64,000 nt of DNA, taken from NCBI RefSeq assembly GCF_026016465.1, contig NZ_CP100390.1:961001-1025000 (forward strand), read 5' to 3'. The position numbers and the translations under genes are program-made. The stretch comes from Alkalimarinus alittae. GTDB taxonomy: Bacteria > Pseudomonadota > Gammaproteobacteria > Pseudomonadales > Oleiphilaceae. Below are positions 46,200 to 58,401 of this stretch, piece by piece (the first letter of the stretch is position 1; every line of letters begins with the position of its first letter). The notes beneath the pieces are model-generated. The model searched no databases and had not been told where the DNA came from. It worked only from the letters and a program-made list of their open reading frames with translations.

Positions 46200-47189
46200 T
46201 TATTTAGTGGCAACAAACGTCGCTCTTAGTGGTGCAGGGTAGCCCTCAATAGTTTTAGAGGTGTCTTCTGGGTCCAGAAAACTGTCGAGAGATTGATATG
46301 TCATCCACTCCGTTCCTCTCTGCTCTTCTGTAGTTGTTTTATTCAAATCGACCAATTTAATGTCATTAAAGCCAGCTCGTTTAAGCCATAATGTCAGCAT
46401 CTCGCAACTTGGAATAAACCAGACATTCCTCATCATGGCGTAACGCTCGTCAGGCATCAAACACTGATCGTCATCCCCTTCGATCACTAATGTCTCAAGT
46501 ACTAATTCGCCCCCTTTTCTGAGCGTGCTTTTAAGCTCAATAAGGTGGTCAATAGGTGAGCGGCGATGATATAAAATCCCCATTGAGAAGGTCGTATCAA
46601 AGGCTTCAAGGTTGGCTGGCACTTCTTCCATTTTTACCGGCAGTAAGTGAATAGGGCTTTGAGGGCCGCAATACTTCTTAATGGCTTCAAACTGAGTTAG
46701 AAAAAGGTAATTGGGATCAATGCCAATGACGCGTTCAGCACCTTCGCCTAGCATTCGCCAGCAGTGATAACCTGAGCCACAACCTACATCTAACACTACT
46801 CTGTTTTTAAGGGAGGATATATGGGGTACCACTCGATCCCATTTCCAATCTGAATGCCATTCTGTATTAATGTAAGTGTCGAATAACTCAAAAGGCCCTT
46901 TTCGCCAAGGGCTAAGGGCCATCAAAGCGGATTTTAATTGCGCTTGGTCTGCAACGGATAATTTGTCGGCGGTACTTGCGGTAATAGCGGGAGTATTTAG
47001 AGCCACTTGGTCGGCTTTTATCGCTGGTAATTGGCCTAGGGCCTCTTGCCATCGTGCAAGGTCACCATGAGGGTTGTCTAAAAGCCGCTGTTCCAGCTGT
47101 GGGATTAAATTATCCAGCCAGCGATTCAGTCGGCCCTCTTTCATGTATTGAAATAGATCTTGGTATATCTTAAAAAAATCCACAGTCAC
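46200..47189 (-). CDS. cmoB: tRNA U34 carboxymethyltransferase CmoB
   Basis: CmoB transfers a carboxymethyl group from carboxy-SAM to 5-hydroxyuridine at tRNA position 34, giving cmo5U. The 329 residues carry a Rossmann SAM-type fold with VLDVGCGSGYHCWRM in the middle and the FDTTFSMGILYHRRSPIDHL segment typical of CmoB. The likely start is the GTG at 47189. It directly follows cmoA, which makes the carboxy-SAM, with a 16-base gap, so the two genes form an operon. Confidence 0.96.
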   Translation of the reverse strand: MTVDFFKIYQDLFQYMKEGRLNRWLDNLIPQLEQRLLDNPHGDLARWQEALGQLPAIKADQVALNTPAITASTADKLSVADQAQLKSALMALSPWRKGPFELFDTYINTEWHSDWKWDRVVPHISSLKNRVVLDVGCGSGYHCWRMLGEGAERVIGIDPNYLFLTQFEAIKKYCGPQSPIHLLPVKMEEVPANLEAFDTTFSMGILYHRRSPIDHLIELKSTLRKGGELVLETLVIEGDDDQCLMPDERYAMMRNVWFIPSCEMLTLWLKRAGFNDIKLVDLNKTTTEEQRGTEWMTYQSLDSFLDPEDTSKTIEGYPAPLRATFVATK

Positions 47190-47205
47190 CAGCCGAATAA
47201 GTCAG

Positions 47206-47940
47206 TTATTTAATCGCTAAAAAAGAGACAAAGTTAAAGCATTGATACCATACAGTAACACTTGAAAACCCTGAATCTAATAGGCGTTGCTTATGTTCCT
47301 CTATTGTCTCAGGAATGAGCACCTGCTCCAGTGCCGAACGCTTTTGGCTGATTTCAAGGTCACTATAGCCGTTTGCTCGTTTAAAATCGTAGTGCAATGC
47401 TTCAAGTGTTTGCTGTTCTTCGGTAGGTTCAAAATAAACCTTCTCTGATAGAATAAGAGCACCGCCCGAATGTAAGCCGTTAGCTATATTTTTCAACATC
47501 GCTGGGCGGTCTCCTTGCCGTATGAACTGAAGCGTAAAATTTAACGTCACGACAGAGGCATTTTCTATCGCGACTTCACGCATATCACAACAGCGAAGCT
47601 CGACAGGCGCTACGCCATTATCTAACTCAATGTAATGTTCACACCGCTTAATCATGGCTTCAGAGTTATCGATGGCTATCAATGTGCATTGTGCCTTTTT
47701 CAGTCCGTGACGCATGGCGAGCGTAGACGCGCCAAGTGAGCAACCTAGGTCATAGCATTGGGTGTTGGGCTTTGCGTAACGCTCCGTGATGAGCCCTATC
47801 ATCGGAATGATCGTAGTATATCCAGGCACCGATCTTTGGATCATATCTGGGAATACTCTGGCCACGGCATCGTCGAAGGCGAAATCAGCCACTCGATCCA
47901 GTGGAGAGGCATAAATGTTATCGGGTTTTTGATCAACCAT
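47206..47940 (-). CDS. cmoA: Carboxy-SAM synthase CmoA
   Basis: CmoA converts SAM and prephenate to carboxy-SAM for CmoB. The 244-residue protein has the SAM-binding motif YDLGCSLGASTLAMRHGL, the later IDNSEAMIKRCEHY and CDMREVAIENAS, and the LTLNFTLQFI-type core, here VVTLNFTLQFI. ATG start at 47940. First gene of cmoAB on the minus strand, 62 bases downstream of the end of the EamA transporter gene. Confidence 0.96.
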   Translation of the reverse strand: MVDQKPDNIYASPLDRVADFAFDDAVARVFPDMIQRSVPGYTTIIPMIGLITERYAKPNTQCYDLGCSLGASTLAMRHGLKKAQCTLIAIDNSEAMIKRCEHYIELDNGVAPVELRCCDMREVAIENASVVTLNFTLQFIRQGDRPAMLKNIANGLHSGGALILSEKVYFEPTEEQQTLEALHYDFKRANGYSDLEISQKRSALEQVLIPETIEEHKQRLLDSGFSSVTVWYQCFNFVSFLAIK

Positions 47941-48002
47941 GTTAATACCAGGTATAGAGTGTTATTTAATGAATTTTTTGATCTAAAACTAGATTGAGTA
48001 TT

Positions 48003-48905
48003 TTAGCCTATTGTTGGCTTTTCCCCAATTGTAGAAGGTATTTTGAATAATTTTATCTGAGAGACCACCATGCCAAGTAGCATTAAAGTGCATCCAATTT
48101 GAGCTTTGAGTGAGAGAACTTCATTCAATAGCAACCAACCCCCAATAGCTGCAAAGAGCGCCTCGAGACTGAGAATAATAGCTGCATGAGCGGGGTGTGC
48201 GTTTTGTTGGGCAATTACTTGAAGTGTATAGGCGATGCCAACGGATAATATGCCTGTGAATAATATAGCTTCGCCGGCTAATAAAATATTAGGTACTTCG
48301 ATTGTTTCTGTGAAAAGGGCCGTAATAAAGCTTAATAGTGCACAAACTGCAAACTGCACAACCGAAAGTGAAATTGCAGAAACGTGAGGAGAGTACTTAG
48401 CTATAACCAGTACATGGCCAGCCCAAAATAGTGCGCCTATCAATATTAATGTATCGCCATACTCGATGGTCAAGTCATCGGTGACACTAAGAAGGTAGAG
48501 CCCAATGAGTGCTAGAGTTGAGCCAATCCAGGTTTCTTTTCGCGTATATTGCCCCATAAAAAGAGCGAATATCGGAACGATGACGATGTATAACCCTGTA
48601 ATAAAACCTGCTTTACCTGCCGTAGTATATTGAATGCCAACTTGCTGAAATGTAGAGCCAGTGAATAGAAAAACGCCTGCTACTAGCCCGTAATAAAAAA
48701 CCTTAGATGAGGACTTTTCTTTAGCGCGCGACGAAAACCACCACCAAACAGGGATGAGTGAAAGGGTCCCTAGTGCAAAGCGTGCAGCATTAAATGTAAA
48801 GGGGCCAACATGGTCCATTCCAGTGCGCTGAAAAACAAACGCAAACCCCCAAATAGCAGCGGTAATAAGCAGGAGAATATTAGATTGAAGATTAGTTTTA
48901 TTCAT
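48003..48905 (-). CDS. EamA-family (DMT superfamily) transporter
   Basis: A 300-residue inner-membrane protein with about ten predicted spans made of two EamA repeats (about 5-135 and 145-285), the usual drug/metabolite transporter design. The WGFAFVFQRTGMDHVGPFTFNAARFALG stretch is typical of the first repeat. Substrate not predictable; relatives export amino acids, sugars or other metabolites. The preferred start is the ATG at 48905, two bases after the stop of the upstream small gene (TAAGTATG), so the two are translationally coupled. A TTG 7 codons upstream would overlap that gene. Confidence 0.88.
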   Translation of the reverse strand: MNKTNLQSNILLLITAAIWGFAFVFQRTGMDHVGPFTFNAARFALGTLSLIPVWWWFSSRAKEKSSSKVFYYGLVAGVFLFTGSTFQQVGIQYTTAGKAGFITGLYIVIVPIFALFMGQYTRKETWIGSTLALIGLYLLSVTDDLTIEYGDTLILIGALFWAGHVLVIAKYSPHVSAISLSVVQFAVCALLSFITALFTETIEVPNILLAGEAILFTGILSVGIAYTLQVIAQQNAHPAHAAIILSLEALFAAIGGWLLLNEVLSLKAQIGCTLMLLGMVVSQIKLFKIPSTIGEKPTIG

Positions 48906-48907
48906 AC

Positions 48908-49240
48908 TTAATGTGCAACTTGGCAACGAACTCCACGATTTTTATAATCGACGATAAGTCCCTGCATATTGCTATCATCATCGGCCGTAATAAAGAGGTA
49001 CTCGTTAATGCATTGCGCGGTTTGATTAGATGGCTTTCGTGAAATTTTGTGTTCTTCCCCTTTTTTAATCAGAATGGCTTGATAGCTGCTAACAGGGAAC
49101 TCATCTTTTGCTTCGTTGTGCTTAATTTTACCGGTCAATTCTAAGGCGGCGATCGTTAAGAAAACGGCGCCGAGAACCGAAATAATGAGGATGTTTTTGC
49201 TAACATTATCATTATTAGCCGTAACATTATTTTCTGACAT
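48908..49240 (-). CDS. Small single-span membrane protein of unknown function
   Basis: A 110-residue protein I do not recognise. Residues 1-16 are Asn-rich and cytoplasmic, about 17-37 form one membrane span (NILIISVLGAVFLTIAALEL), and the rest is a hydrophilic, likely periplasmic domain with two cysteines (residues about 77 and 106) that could form a disulfide. GGAG lies 6 bases before the ATG at 49240, favouring this start over a TTG at 49252. It is coupled to the EamA transporter gene downstream, so it may be a transporter accessory protein. Confidence 0.6.
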   Translation of the reverse strand: MSENNVTANNDNVSKNILIISVLGAVFLTIAALELTGKIKHNEAKDEFPVSSYQAILIKKGEEHKISRKPSNQTAQCINEYLFITADDDSNMQGLIVDYKNRGVRCQVAH

Positions 49241-49280
49241 GAAAAGCTCCAAACGTGTTAGAAATTGTAGGGTAGAACGC

Positions 49281-50279
49281 TTAATACAGTATTAGCGGGT
49301 CTTCATCTAATGCCGCAAGTTGCTCCCTGAGCTCTAATATATGCTCGGCCCAATACCGCTCTGTATTAAACCACGGGAAGTGATGAGGGAAAGCTGGGTC
49401 GCTCCAGCGTTTAGCTAGCCAAGCACTATAATTCATAATTCTAAGTGTTCTCAGCGCTTCGACTAAGGCTAATTGGGAAGGTTCAAAGTCGAAAAATTCA
49501 TTATAGCCTTCTGCAATTTCTGAAAGTTGCAGAGTTCTTTGCTGGCGATCACCTGAAAGTAATAGCCACACATCTTGAATAGCGGGACCATTACGGCAGT
49601 CATCAAAATCAACAAAGTGCGGCAAATCATTTCGCCAAAGCATGTTTCCGCCATGACAATCGCCATGAATACGAAATGTTTTCAAGTCTGGTAATCGATT
49701 CCAAATAGTACTGACTTTTGAGACCAAATCTTGTGTGAGTGTTTCATAGGCGAGCTTGAGTTCACGGGGAATAAAATCATGTGATAGAAGAAACTCTCTG
49801 CTGGCAACACCCCATTCGTCTACTGTAATGCTGGGTCGGTGCTTGAAGCGAGTTTGAGCGCCAATGGCGTGCATTCTGCCTAGGTGGCGACCAATCAGAA
49901 ACAGGCTATCTAAGTTGTCGAGTTCAGGTGCATGGCCGCCTTGGCGCTTAAATAAAGCGAAATGAAACCCATTAAATTGGTGAAGTGTTTTACCTTTTTC
50001 ATCTTTTGCGGGGGGCACAACGGGAAGCTCATGGTCATATAGCTCCCATGAAAACTCGTGCTCTTCTATTATTGCTTGCTCGCTCCATCGGTAAGGGCGG
50101 TAAAACTTTGCAATGATGGGGGTGTCTTCTTCAACTCCGACCTGATAAACCCTGTTCTCGTAACTGTTCAATGGAAAAATTCGAGCATCACTCAAGATGC
50201 CAAGGCTCTCAACCGCATCAATAACCGTTTCAGGTTTTAGATCATTATAGGGATGCGATTGATCTAAAGAATTTACCAT
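49281..50279 (-). CDS. srkA: Stress response kinase A (SrkA/YihE/RdoA family)
   Basis: SrkA is a Ser/Thr kinase with the aminoglycoside-phosphotransferase-like fold, linked in E. coli to envelope stress and protection against a MazEF-type death pathway. The 332-residue protein shows the nucleotide-binding lysine in IIAKFYRPYRW, the catalytic loop HGDCHGGNMLW (Brenner-type) and the metal-binding VDFDDCRNGPAIQDVW. In E. coli srkA precedes dsbA; here no dsbA is adjacent. ATG start at 50279; upstream spacer of 242 bases to the divergent lipoprotein gene. Confidence 0.93.
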   Translation of the reverse strand: MVNSLDQSHPYNDLKPETVIDAVESLGILSDARIFPLNSYENRVYQVGVEEDTPIIAKFYRPYRWSEQAIIEEHEFSWELYDHELPVVPPAKDEKGKTLHQFNGFHFALFKRQGGHAPELDNLDSLFLIGRHLGRMHAIGAQTRFKHRPSITVDEWGVASREFLLSHDFIPRELKLAYETLTQDLVSKVSTIWNRLPDLKTFRIHGDCHGGNMLWRNDLPHFVDFDDCRNGPAIQDVWLLLSGDRQQRTLQLSEIAEGYNEFFDFEPSQLALVEALRTLRIMNYSAWLAKRWSDPAFPHHFPWFNTERYWAEHILELREQLAALDEDPLILY

Positions 50280-50521
50280 TGATAGCCTCTAGTGAACGTT
50301 CTGAGTAAGTAGGTGATAATACCATACTGTTTTTAATTTGCTGTGTGATTATTATTTGAATAATCTATGTAAAACAGCTGAGTGTAGAATATTTTTTATT
50401 GTGCGTTAGCGTTTTTGCCAAGCTAATACATTTATTAAAGAATGTTTGTAGTATAGTCAGGCAGAGCCGTCTATTGGTTAGAGAAATTATAAAATTTTAA
50501 TAAATACACAGGGAGTTATAC

Positions 50522-51037
50522 ATGAAGCAATTAGTTTGTGTTTTTTTATGCGTTGTCCTTACTGCATGCGCCTCTTCATCACGCCGTAATATTCAAATGA
50601 ATTATGATGAAAGTGCACCGTTTGACAGCTATAAAACGTTTACAATTGAGGCTATTCAGCAAAGTCATCAGGCTTCAGGATTAAATAGCATGATTGAAAA
50701 CGGAATTATTGGTGCGTTGGCTGATAAGGGTCTTAGCCATACGTTGAATGAAAAGGGTGATTTACTGATTCGCTATGCAACGCGTATTGAACACAGCCAA
50801 GAGATGAGACAGGAACAAATTAGTACAGGAAATGGCGTTTATATTAAAAGCCAAATCGAGCCAGTTAATGAAGGTTCTTTATTAATTAATATCATTGACA
50901 CTAACACTGACAGAATAATTTGGAAGGCTTCTTCTATTAGTGATATTACCGGTGTTACCATTGATAATGTTACTCAGGCTAGAGTAGATGATGCAATGGA
51001 TGAGGTTTTTGAAGGATACCCTTCATCGATGTTTTGA
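50522..51037 (+). CDS. DUF4136-type lipoprotein
   Basis: A 171-residue protein with a lipoprotein signal: MKQLVCVFLCVVLTAC, the LTAC lipobox placing the lipidated Cys at residue 16. After it, SSSRRN and a beta-rich domain begin with NYDESAPFDSYKTFTI, the usual opening of DUF4136 proteins, small outer-membrane lipoproteins of unknown function. GGGAG precedes the ATG at 50522. It probably sits in the outer membrane facing the periplasm because residue +2 is Ala, not Asp. It stands alone between srkA and a convergent gene. Confidence 0.82.
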   Translation: MKQLVCVFLCVVLTACASSSRRNIQMNYDESAPFDSYKTFTIEAIQQSHQASGLNSMIENGIIGALADKGLSHTLNEKGDLLIRYATRIEHSQEMRQEQISTGNGVYIKSQIEPVNEGSLLINIIDTNTDRIIWKASSISDITGVTIDNVTQARVDDAMDEVFEGYPSSMF

Positions 51038-51061
51038 TGTGTATTGATCGCTAGAAAGGTG

Positions 51062-51085
51062 AGTGTCAGTTTTAACTGACACTTT
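51062..51085. terminator. Hairpin between convergent lipoprotein and membrane protein genes
   Basis: AGTGTCAGTT (51062-51071) pairs with AACTGACACT (51074-51083), followed by TTT. It lies between the stop codons of two convergent genes and likely limits read-through both ways. Confidence 0.6.
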
Positions 51086-51090
51086 ATCAT

Positions 51091-51495
51091 TTAAGGTTTT
51101 ATACCTTGTACTCGAAACCAGTTTTCATCTATTTCCCATCGTACCTGCTTAAACTCCGAATGAGATAATACGATGCCTTTAGCTTTAGCCTGGAGTCTCG
51201 CCATCTCTTTTTGAGCGTGCTGCATATTTTTACTACTGTCTGCTTCGTCTTGAAGCTCCGGAAAAAGCAGTTTAAGTGCGGTCGAGGCCGGAATATCGGC
51301 TGAGCGGAGTGTACCCATTACGGCGGTATCGGCGTCTTTTTTTAGTATGCGGAAGGGGTATGGGTACTCGCCTAATTCTTTATCTTCTAGCACGATATTG
51401 TTTATAAAAATTATCGACATGTTGCTATATACGATCCAAGCAACAAAAAAAGACGCAATTAGCATCACAATGGTGAATTGCTTTTTATCCGACAT
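51091..51495 (-). CDS. Hypothetical single-span membrane protein
   Basis: A 134-residue protein I cannot name. An N-terminal membrane span (about 8-32, TIVMLIASFFVAWIVYSNMS) is followed by a hydrophilic domain with a helical, Gln/Ala/Lys-rich region (about 80-112) and an ordered end (KQVRWEIDENWFRVQGIKP). The topology suggests an anchored periplasmic or cytoplasmic domain; the charge around the span (MSDKK in front) favours the C-terminal part outside. ATG start at 51495. It has no clear operon partner. Confidence 0.6.
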   Translation of the reverse strand: MSDKKQFTIVMLIASFFVAWIVYSNMSIIFINNIVLEDKELGEYPYPFRILKKDADTAVMGTLRSADIPASTALKLLFPELQDEADSSKNMQHAQKEMARLQAKAKGIVLSHSEFKQVRWEIDENWFRVQGIKP

Positions 51496-51757
51496 TAACG
51501 CTCCGATGTTTGCCTGAGTTCATGCTACTTCATTTTGAAGGTAGAGTATGGCGGGTATTTTATCTTCCATCAACTTAAGTTGTCCACTTTGAACAGATCA
51601 TTATAGCAGGTGGTACTCTATATTGAGGTTAGCTCATTTATATAACCGAAGGGTTGATTAACGACCACTCAATCCGCATAACTATCATTAACAGATGATT
51701 ACATCGGTACAGTTTTTAGATCGTCTTTAAATGATTGTTTAAGTTGGATTCTATCGC

Positions 51758-52102
51758 ATGGCGCTTGATATTGCTCTCGTTACGACAAAGCTTAAGATTG
51801 CAGCAAAAATAATGTGTGTATGGAGAGCTAAGCCAGAAAACATTTGCTGTAGTCTTGATGACATGGCGACTGAGTTAAATATGAGCAGGCGTACGTTGCA
51901 ACGTAAACTTAAAGAAGAAAATACCTGTTACCTAACGCTGCAAGATAATGCTAGGCTTGATTTAACTCGATGCTTTTTAGCTGCCGGTAAAAGCGTTGAA
52001 GAAATTAGTGACTCTTTAGGGTTTGCAGATCGACGTTGTTTTACTCGCGCGTTTAAACGGTGGACAGGCGCTCCCCCCAGAGTTTATAAAAAACAACAAT
52101 GA
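51758..52102 (+). CDS. AraC-type DNA-binding domain protein lacking a sensor domain
   Basis: The 114 residues are almost exactly the C-terminal DNA-binding part of an AraC-family regulator. The first HTH is around residues 32-54 (LDDMATELNMSRRTLQRKLKEE) and the second around 78-104, ending in RAFKRWTGAPPRVYKK. The usual 150-200-residue N-terminal effector domain is missing. An in-frame TAA lies 18 bases before the ATG, and no coding remnant is obvious in the 262-base spacer upstream, so this is either a natural stand-alone HTH protein or an old truncation. It is 25 bases before the LhgO-like gene and just upstream of the AST genes. In Pseudomonas the AraC-type ArgR controls aot and ast genes, but this protein is far shorter and I would not call it ArgR. 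Confidence 0.7.
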   Translation: MALDIALVTTKLKIAAKIMCVWRAKPENICCSLDDMATELNMSRRTLQRKLKEENTCYLTLQDNARLDLTRCFLAAGKSVEEISDSLGFADRRCFTRAFKRWTGAPPRVYKKQQ

Positions 52103-52127
52103 TAATATGCGAATTAAAAGGTTTTAG

Positions 52128-53234
52128 ATGCTAGAACATTATCATGCTGATTGCGTCATTATTGGTGGCGGCGTGGTGGGTATTGCTGTTGCGCGTCAAT
52201 TGGCTTTGTTGGGTCGTGAAGTATGGCTGCTTGAGGCGACGAGCGAGCTAGGCAGTGAAACGTCTTCCCGCAATAGTGAGGTTATCCATGCCGGCATTTA
52301 TTATCCAAAGGGGAGCTTGAAAGCAACACTTTGTGTCGAAGGACGTCGAAAGCTATATAACTACTGTGAATTGCATAACGTACCATTTAAGCAGTGTGGC
52401 AAGCTTATTGTTGCAACTAATGATGAGCAGGCTACAGAGCTCGATAAAATTTTAGCCAAAGGGCGAGGGAATGATGTTGAAGGGCTTGAAATTCTTTCTG
52501 GCGCTCAACTGAAAATTCTGGAGCCCGAACTGAGCGCGCTGTCAGCTATTCGTTCTCCCTCTACGGGCATTATCGATAGTCATCAATTAATGCTGCAGCT
52601 TAAGCATGATGCTGAGCAATCAGGCGCTCAGTTTGTTTTTAATAGCCCTGTTGTCTCCGGTGAGATTACAGGTGCTGGCATTGAGCTTTTAATTAATCAT
52701 CAAGCACCGTTTAAATTGACGGCTAAGTCTGTTGTTAATAGCGCAGGGCTCGATGCGGTTAACGTACTATCAAAAATTAAGAATTTTCCGAGTCAATGTA
52801 TACCCGCATTTTATATGGCGAAAGGAAATTACTTTTCATTACCGAGTAAGGCACCTTTTAATCATCTTATTTACCCTGTACCAGAACCTGGTGGTTTAGG
52901 TATTCACTTAACATTGGACCTAGCAGGTCAAGCGCGGTTTGGACCCGATGTTGAGTGGGTGACGGAAAAAAGCTACCCCGTTGATGTGTTGCGAAAGGCG
53001 CATTTCGAAGCCGCTATTCAGCAATATTGGCCTACTGTTCCAAAGGCGCAGCTACAGCCTGCTTATGCGGGCATCAGGCCAAAACTAAGTGGTCCTGACG
53101 GTGGTTTTGAAGATTTTATGATACAGGATGCTTCGATGCATGGGGTGTCCGGATTGGTTAATCTCTTAGGTATAGAGTCGCCTGGTTTAACGTCTTCGTT
53201 GTCTATTGCTGAGTATGTCGCAACCCGCATTTAA
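52128..53234 (+). CDS. lhgO: FAD-dependent L-2-hydroxyglutarate oxidase/dehydrogenase-like protein (LhgO family)
   Basis: Members oxidise L-2-hydroxyglutarate to 2-oxoglutarate using FAD and pass electrons to quinone or oxygen. The 368-residue protein has the N-terminal FAD-binding motif GGGVVG (13-18) and the SRNSEVIHAGIYYPKGSLKATLC segment, characteristic of L2HGDH/LhgO. It also has AGIRPKLSGPDG and a C-terminal GIESPGLTSSLSIAEYVA, which match the family's FAD and substrate-binding parts. It is about 30 residues shorter than E. coli LhgO (422). The gene follows the HTH-only AraC protein by 25 bases (AAAAGG then 6 bases to ATG) and precedes astC by 180 bases, so it may be part of an arginine/glutamate-family catabolic region. 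Substrate not proven. Confidence 0.82.
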   Translation: MLEHYHADCVIIGGGVVGIAVARQLALLGREVWLLEATSELGSETSSRNSEVIHAGIYYPKGSLKATLCVEGRRKLYNYCELHNVPFKQCGKLIVATNDEQATELDKILAKGRGNDVEGLEILSGAQLKILEPELSALSAIRSPSTGIIDSHQLMLQLKHDAEQSGAQFVFNSPVVSGEITGAGIELLINHQAPFKLTAKSVVNSAGLDAVNVLSKIKNFPSQCIPAFYMAKGNYFSLPSKAPFNHLIYPVPEPGGLGIHLTLDLAGQARFGPDVEWVTEKSYPVDVLRKAHFEAAIQQYWPTVPKAQLQPAYAGIRPKLSGPDGGFEDFMIQDASMHGVSGLVNLLGIESPGLTSSLSIAEYVATRI

Positions 53235-53270
53235 GGCTTAGCTGTAAGCTAAAAATATTGTTATCGCTAA

Positions 53271-54647
<1,377 letters not shown>

Positions 54648-54704
54648 GTGTTGTTGAACTCATAGTTAAATCATACCTGCAACGAATATGAATTTGGGGG
54701 TTAT

Positions 54705-55721
54705 ATGTTGACCGTTAGACCCAGTACTTTTTCGGATTTGGTGAGTATAGAAAAACTAGCGAATCATAATAGCGCTAAAATATCGACGTTGCCGCAGCAG
54801 CGCGACAAGCTCAGTGCAAAAATCGATGCATCTACCCGCTCATTTGCGGGTGATGAATCGATGGGAGGCATAGAACAATTTTTATTTATCCTTGAAAACA
54901 CTGAGACGGGAGAAGTGCTGGGTACAGCCGGTATAGACCGAAGTGCTGGTAACGGACAGCCGTTTTATAACTACCGGCGAGATGAGCTGATTCACTCTTC
55001 TCGCCAGCTCCAGGTTAATAATCATATACCTATTCTTTATATGACCCATGAATTGACGGGTAAGACACTGTTTTGCTCGTTGACGATTGCTCCAGAGTAT
55101 CGGGGGACAGAATTTTTTGGGTTGCTATCTCGAGCTAGACTGCTTTTTATCGGTTTATTCAAAGAACGTTTTGATGAAGATATTATTATTGAAATTCAAG
55201 GCGTTTCTGATGAAACGGGTGATTGCCCATTTTGGGATAGCTTAGGGCGTCATTTTTTCGATATGGATTTCGCCACCGCCGATCATTATTCTGGCGTTAA
55301 AAGTAAGACGTTTATTGCAGAGCTTATGCCTTCACATCCGATTTATGTCCCCCTTCTTTCAGATGCTGCTCAAGCAGCGATTGGAAAGCCTCACCCATTG
55401 GCGGAGCAGAATTGTCAGTTGCTCCACAGAGAAGGGTTTAGAGTGGGTAATCATATTGATATTTTTGATGGAGGCCCAACGCTTGGAGCACATGTAAATG
55501 ATCTAAATACAGTAAAAAGTATGCACACAAAAACCGTAAAGGTCACTGAATCTAATGGCGGAGGTGTTAAATATCTTATCTGTAACGGTGACTTTTCTGA
55601 CTTTAAGTGTGTTGTCGGGCATCTAACAGATGGAATAGGTGATGTTATCCGTATTAATCATACGCTTGCTAAGGTGCTCGATGTGTCTGAGAAAGAGCGT
55701 GTGACCTTTGCGCCGCTATAA
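54705..55721 (+). CDS. aruF: Arginine N-succinyltransferase subunit alpha
   Basis: Succinyl-CoA:arginine transferase, first step of the AST pathway. In pseudomonads the enzyme is a heteromer of AruF and AruG, encoded by two related adjacent genes, and both are here. This 338-residue protein matches the alpha subunit better. It has LTGKTLFCSLTIAPEYRG, EIQGVSDETGDCPFWDSLGRHFF, AELMPSHPIYVPLL and IDIFDGGPTLGAH, the typical GNAT-like family blocks. GGGGG lies just upstream of the ATG. It is 57 bases after astC and 69 bases before aruG. Confidence 0.93.
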   Translation: MLTVRPSTFSDLVSIEKLANHNSAKISTLPQQRDKLSAKIDASTRSFAGDESMGGIEQFLFILENTETGEVLGTAGIDRSAGNGQPFYNYRRDELIHSSRQLQVNNHIPILYMTHELTGKTLFCSLTIAPEYRGTEFFGLLSRARLLFIGLFKERFDEDIIIEIQGVSDETGDCPFWDSLGRHFFDMDFATADHYSGVKSKTFIAELMPSHPIYVPLLSDAAQAAIGKPHPLAEQNCQLLHREGFRVGNHIDIFDGGPTLGAHVNDLNTVKSMHTKTVKVTESNGGGVKYLICNGDFSDFKCVVGHLTDGIGDVIRINHTLAKVLDVSEKERVTFAPL

Positions 55722-55790
55722 TATTGTTGGCTCAACAATTATTAATAGCTCGTTGGGTTTAAGCTAAACGAATTAGTGGAGGTGAGCGTA

Positions 55791-58342
<2,552 letters not shown>

Positions 58343-58401
58343 GGGGAAGCGGTTTTGTTTGAATCACTAAGGTGCATTGAATTAAAGAAGGTAGCAACTA
58401 G

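Noticed and set aside
52128..53234. LhgO-like gene as glycerol-3-phosphate dehydrogenase or D-amino acid oxidase
   Set aside because: The SRNSEVIHAGIYYP block and the C-terminal GIESPGLTSSL are specific to the L-2-hydroxyglutarate group.
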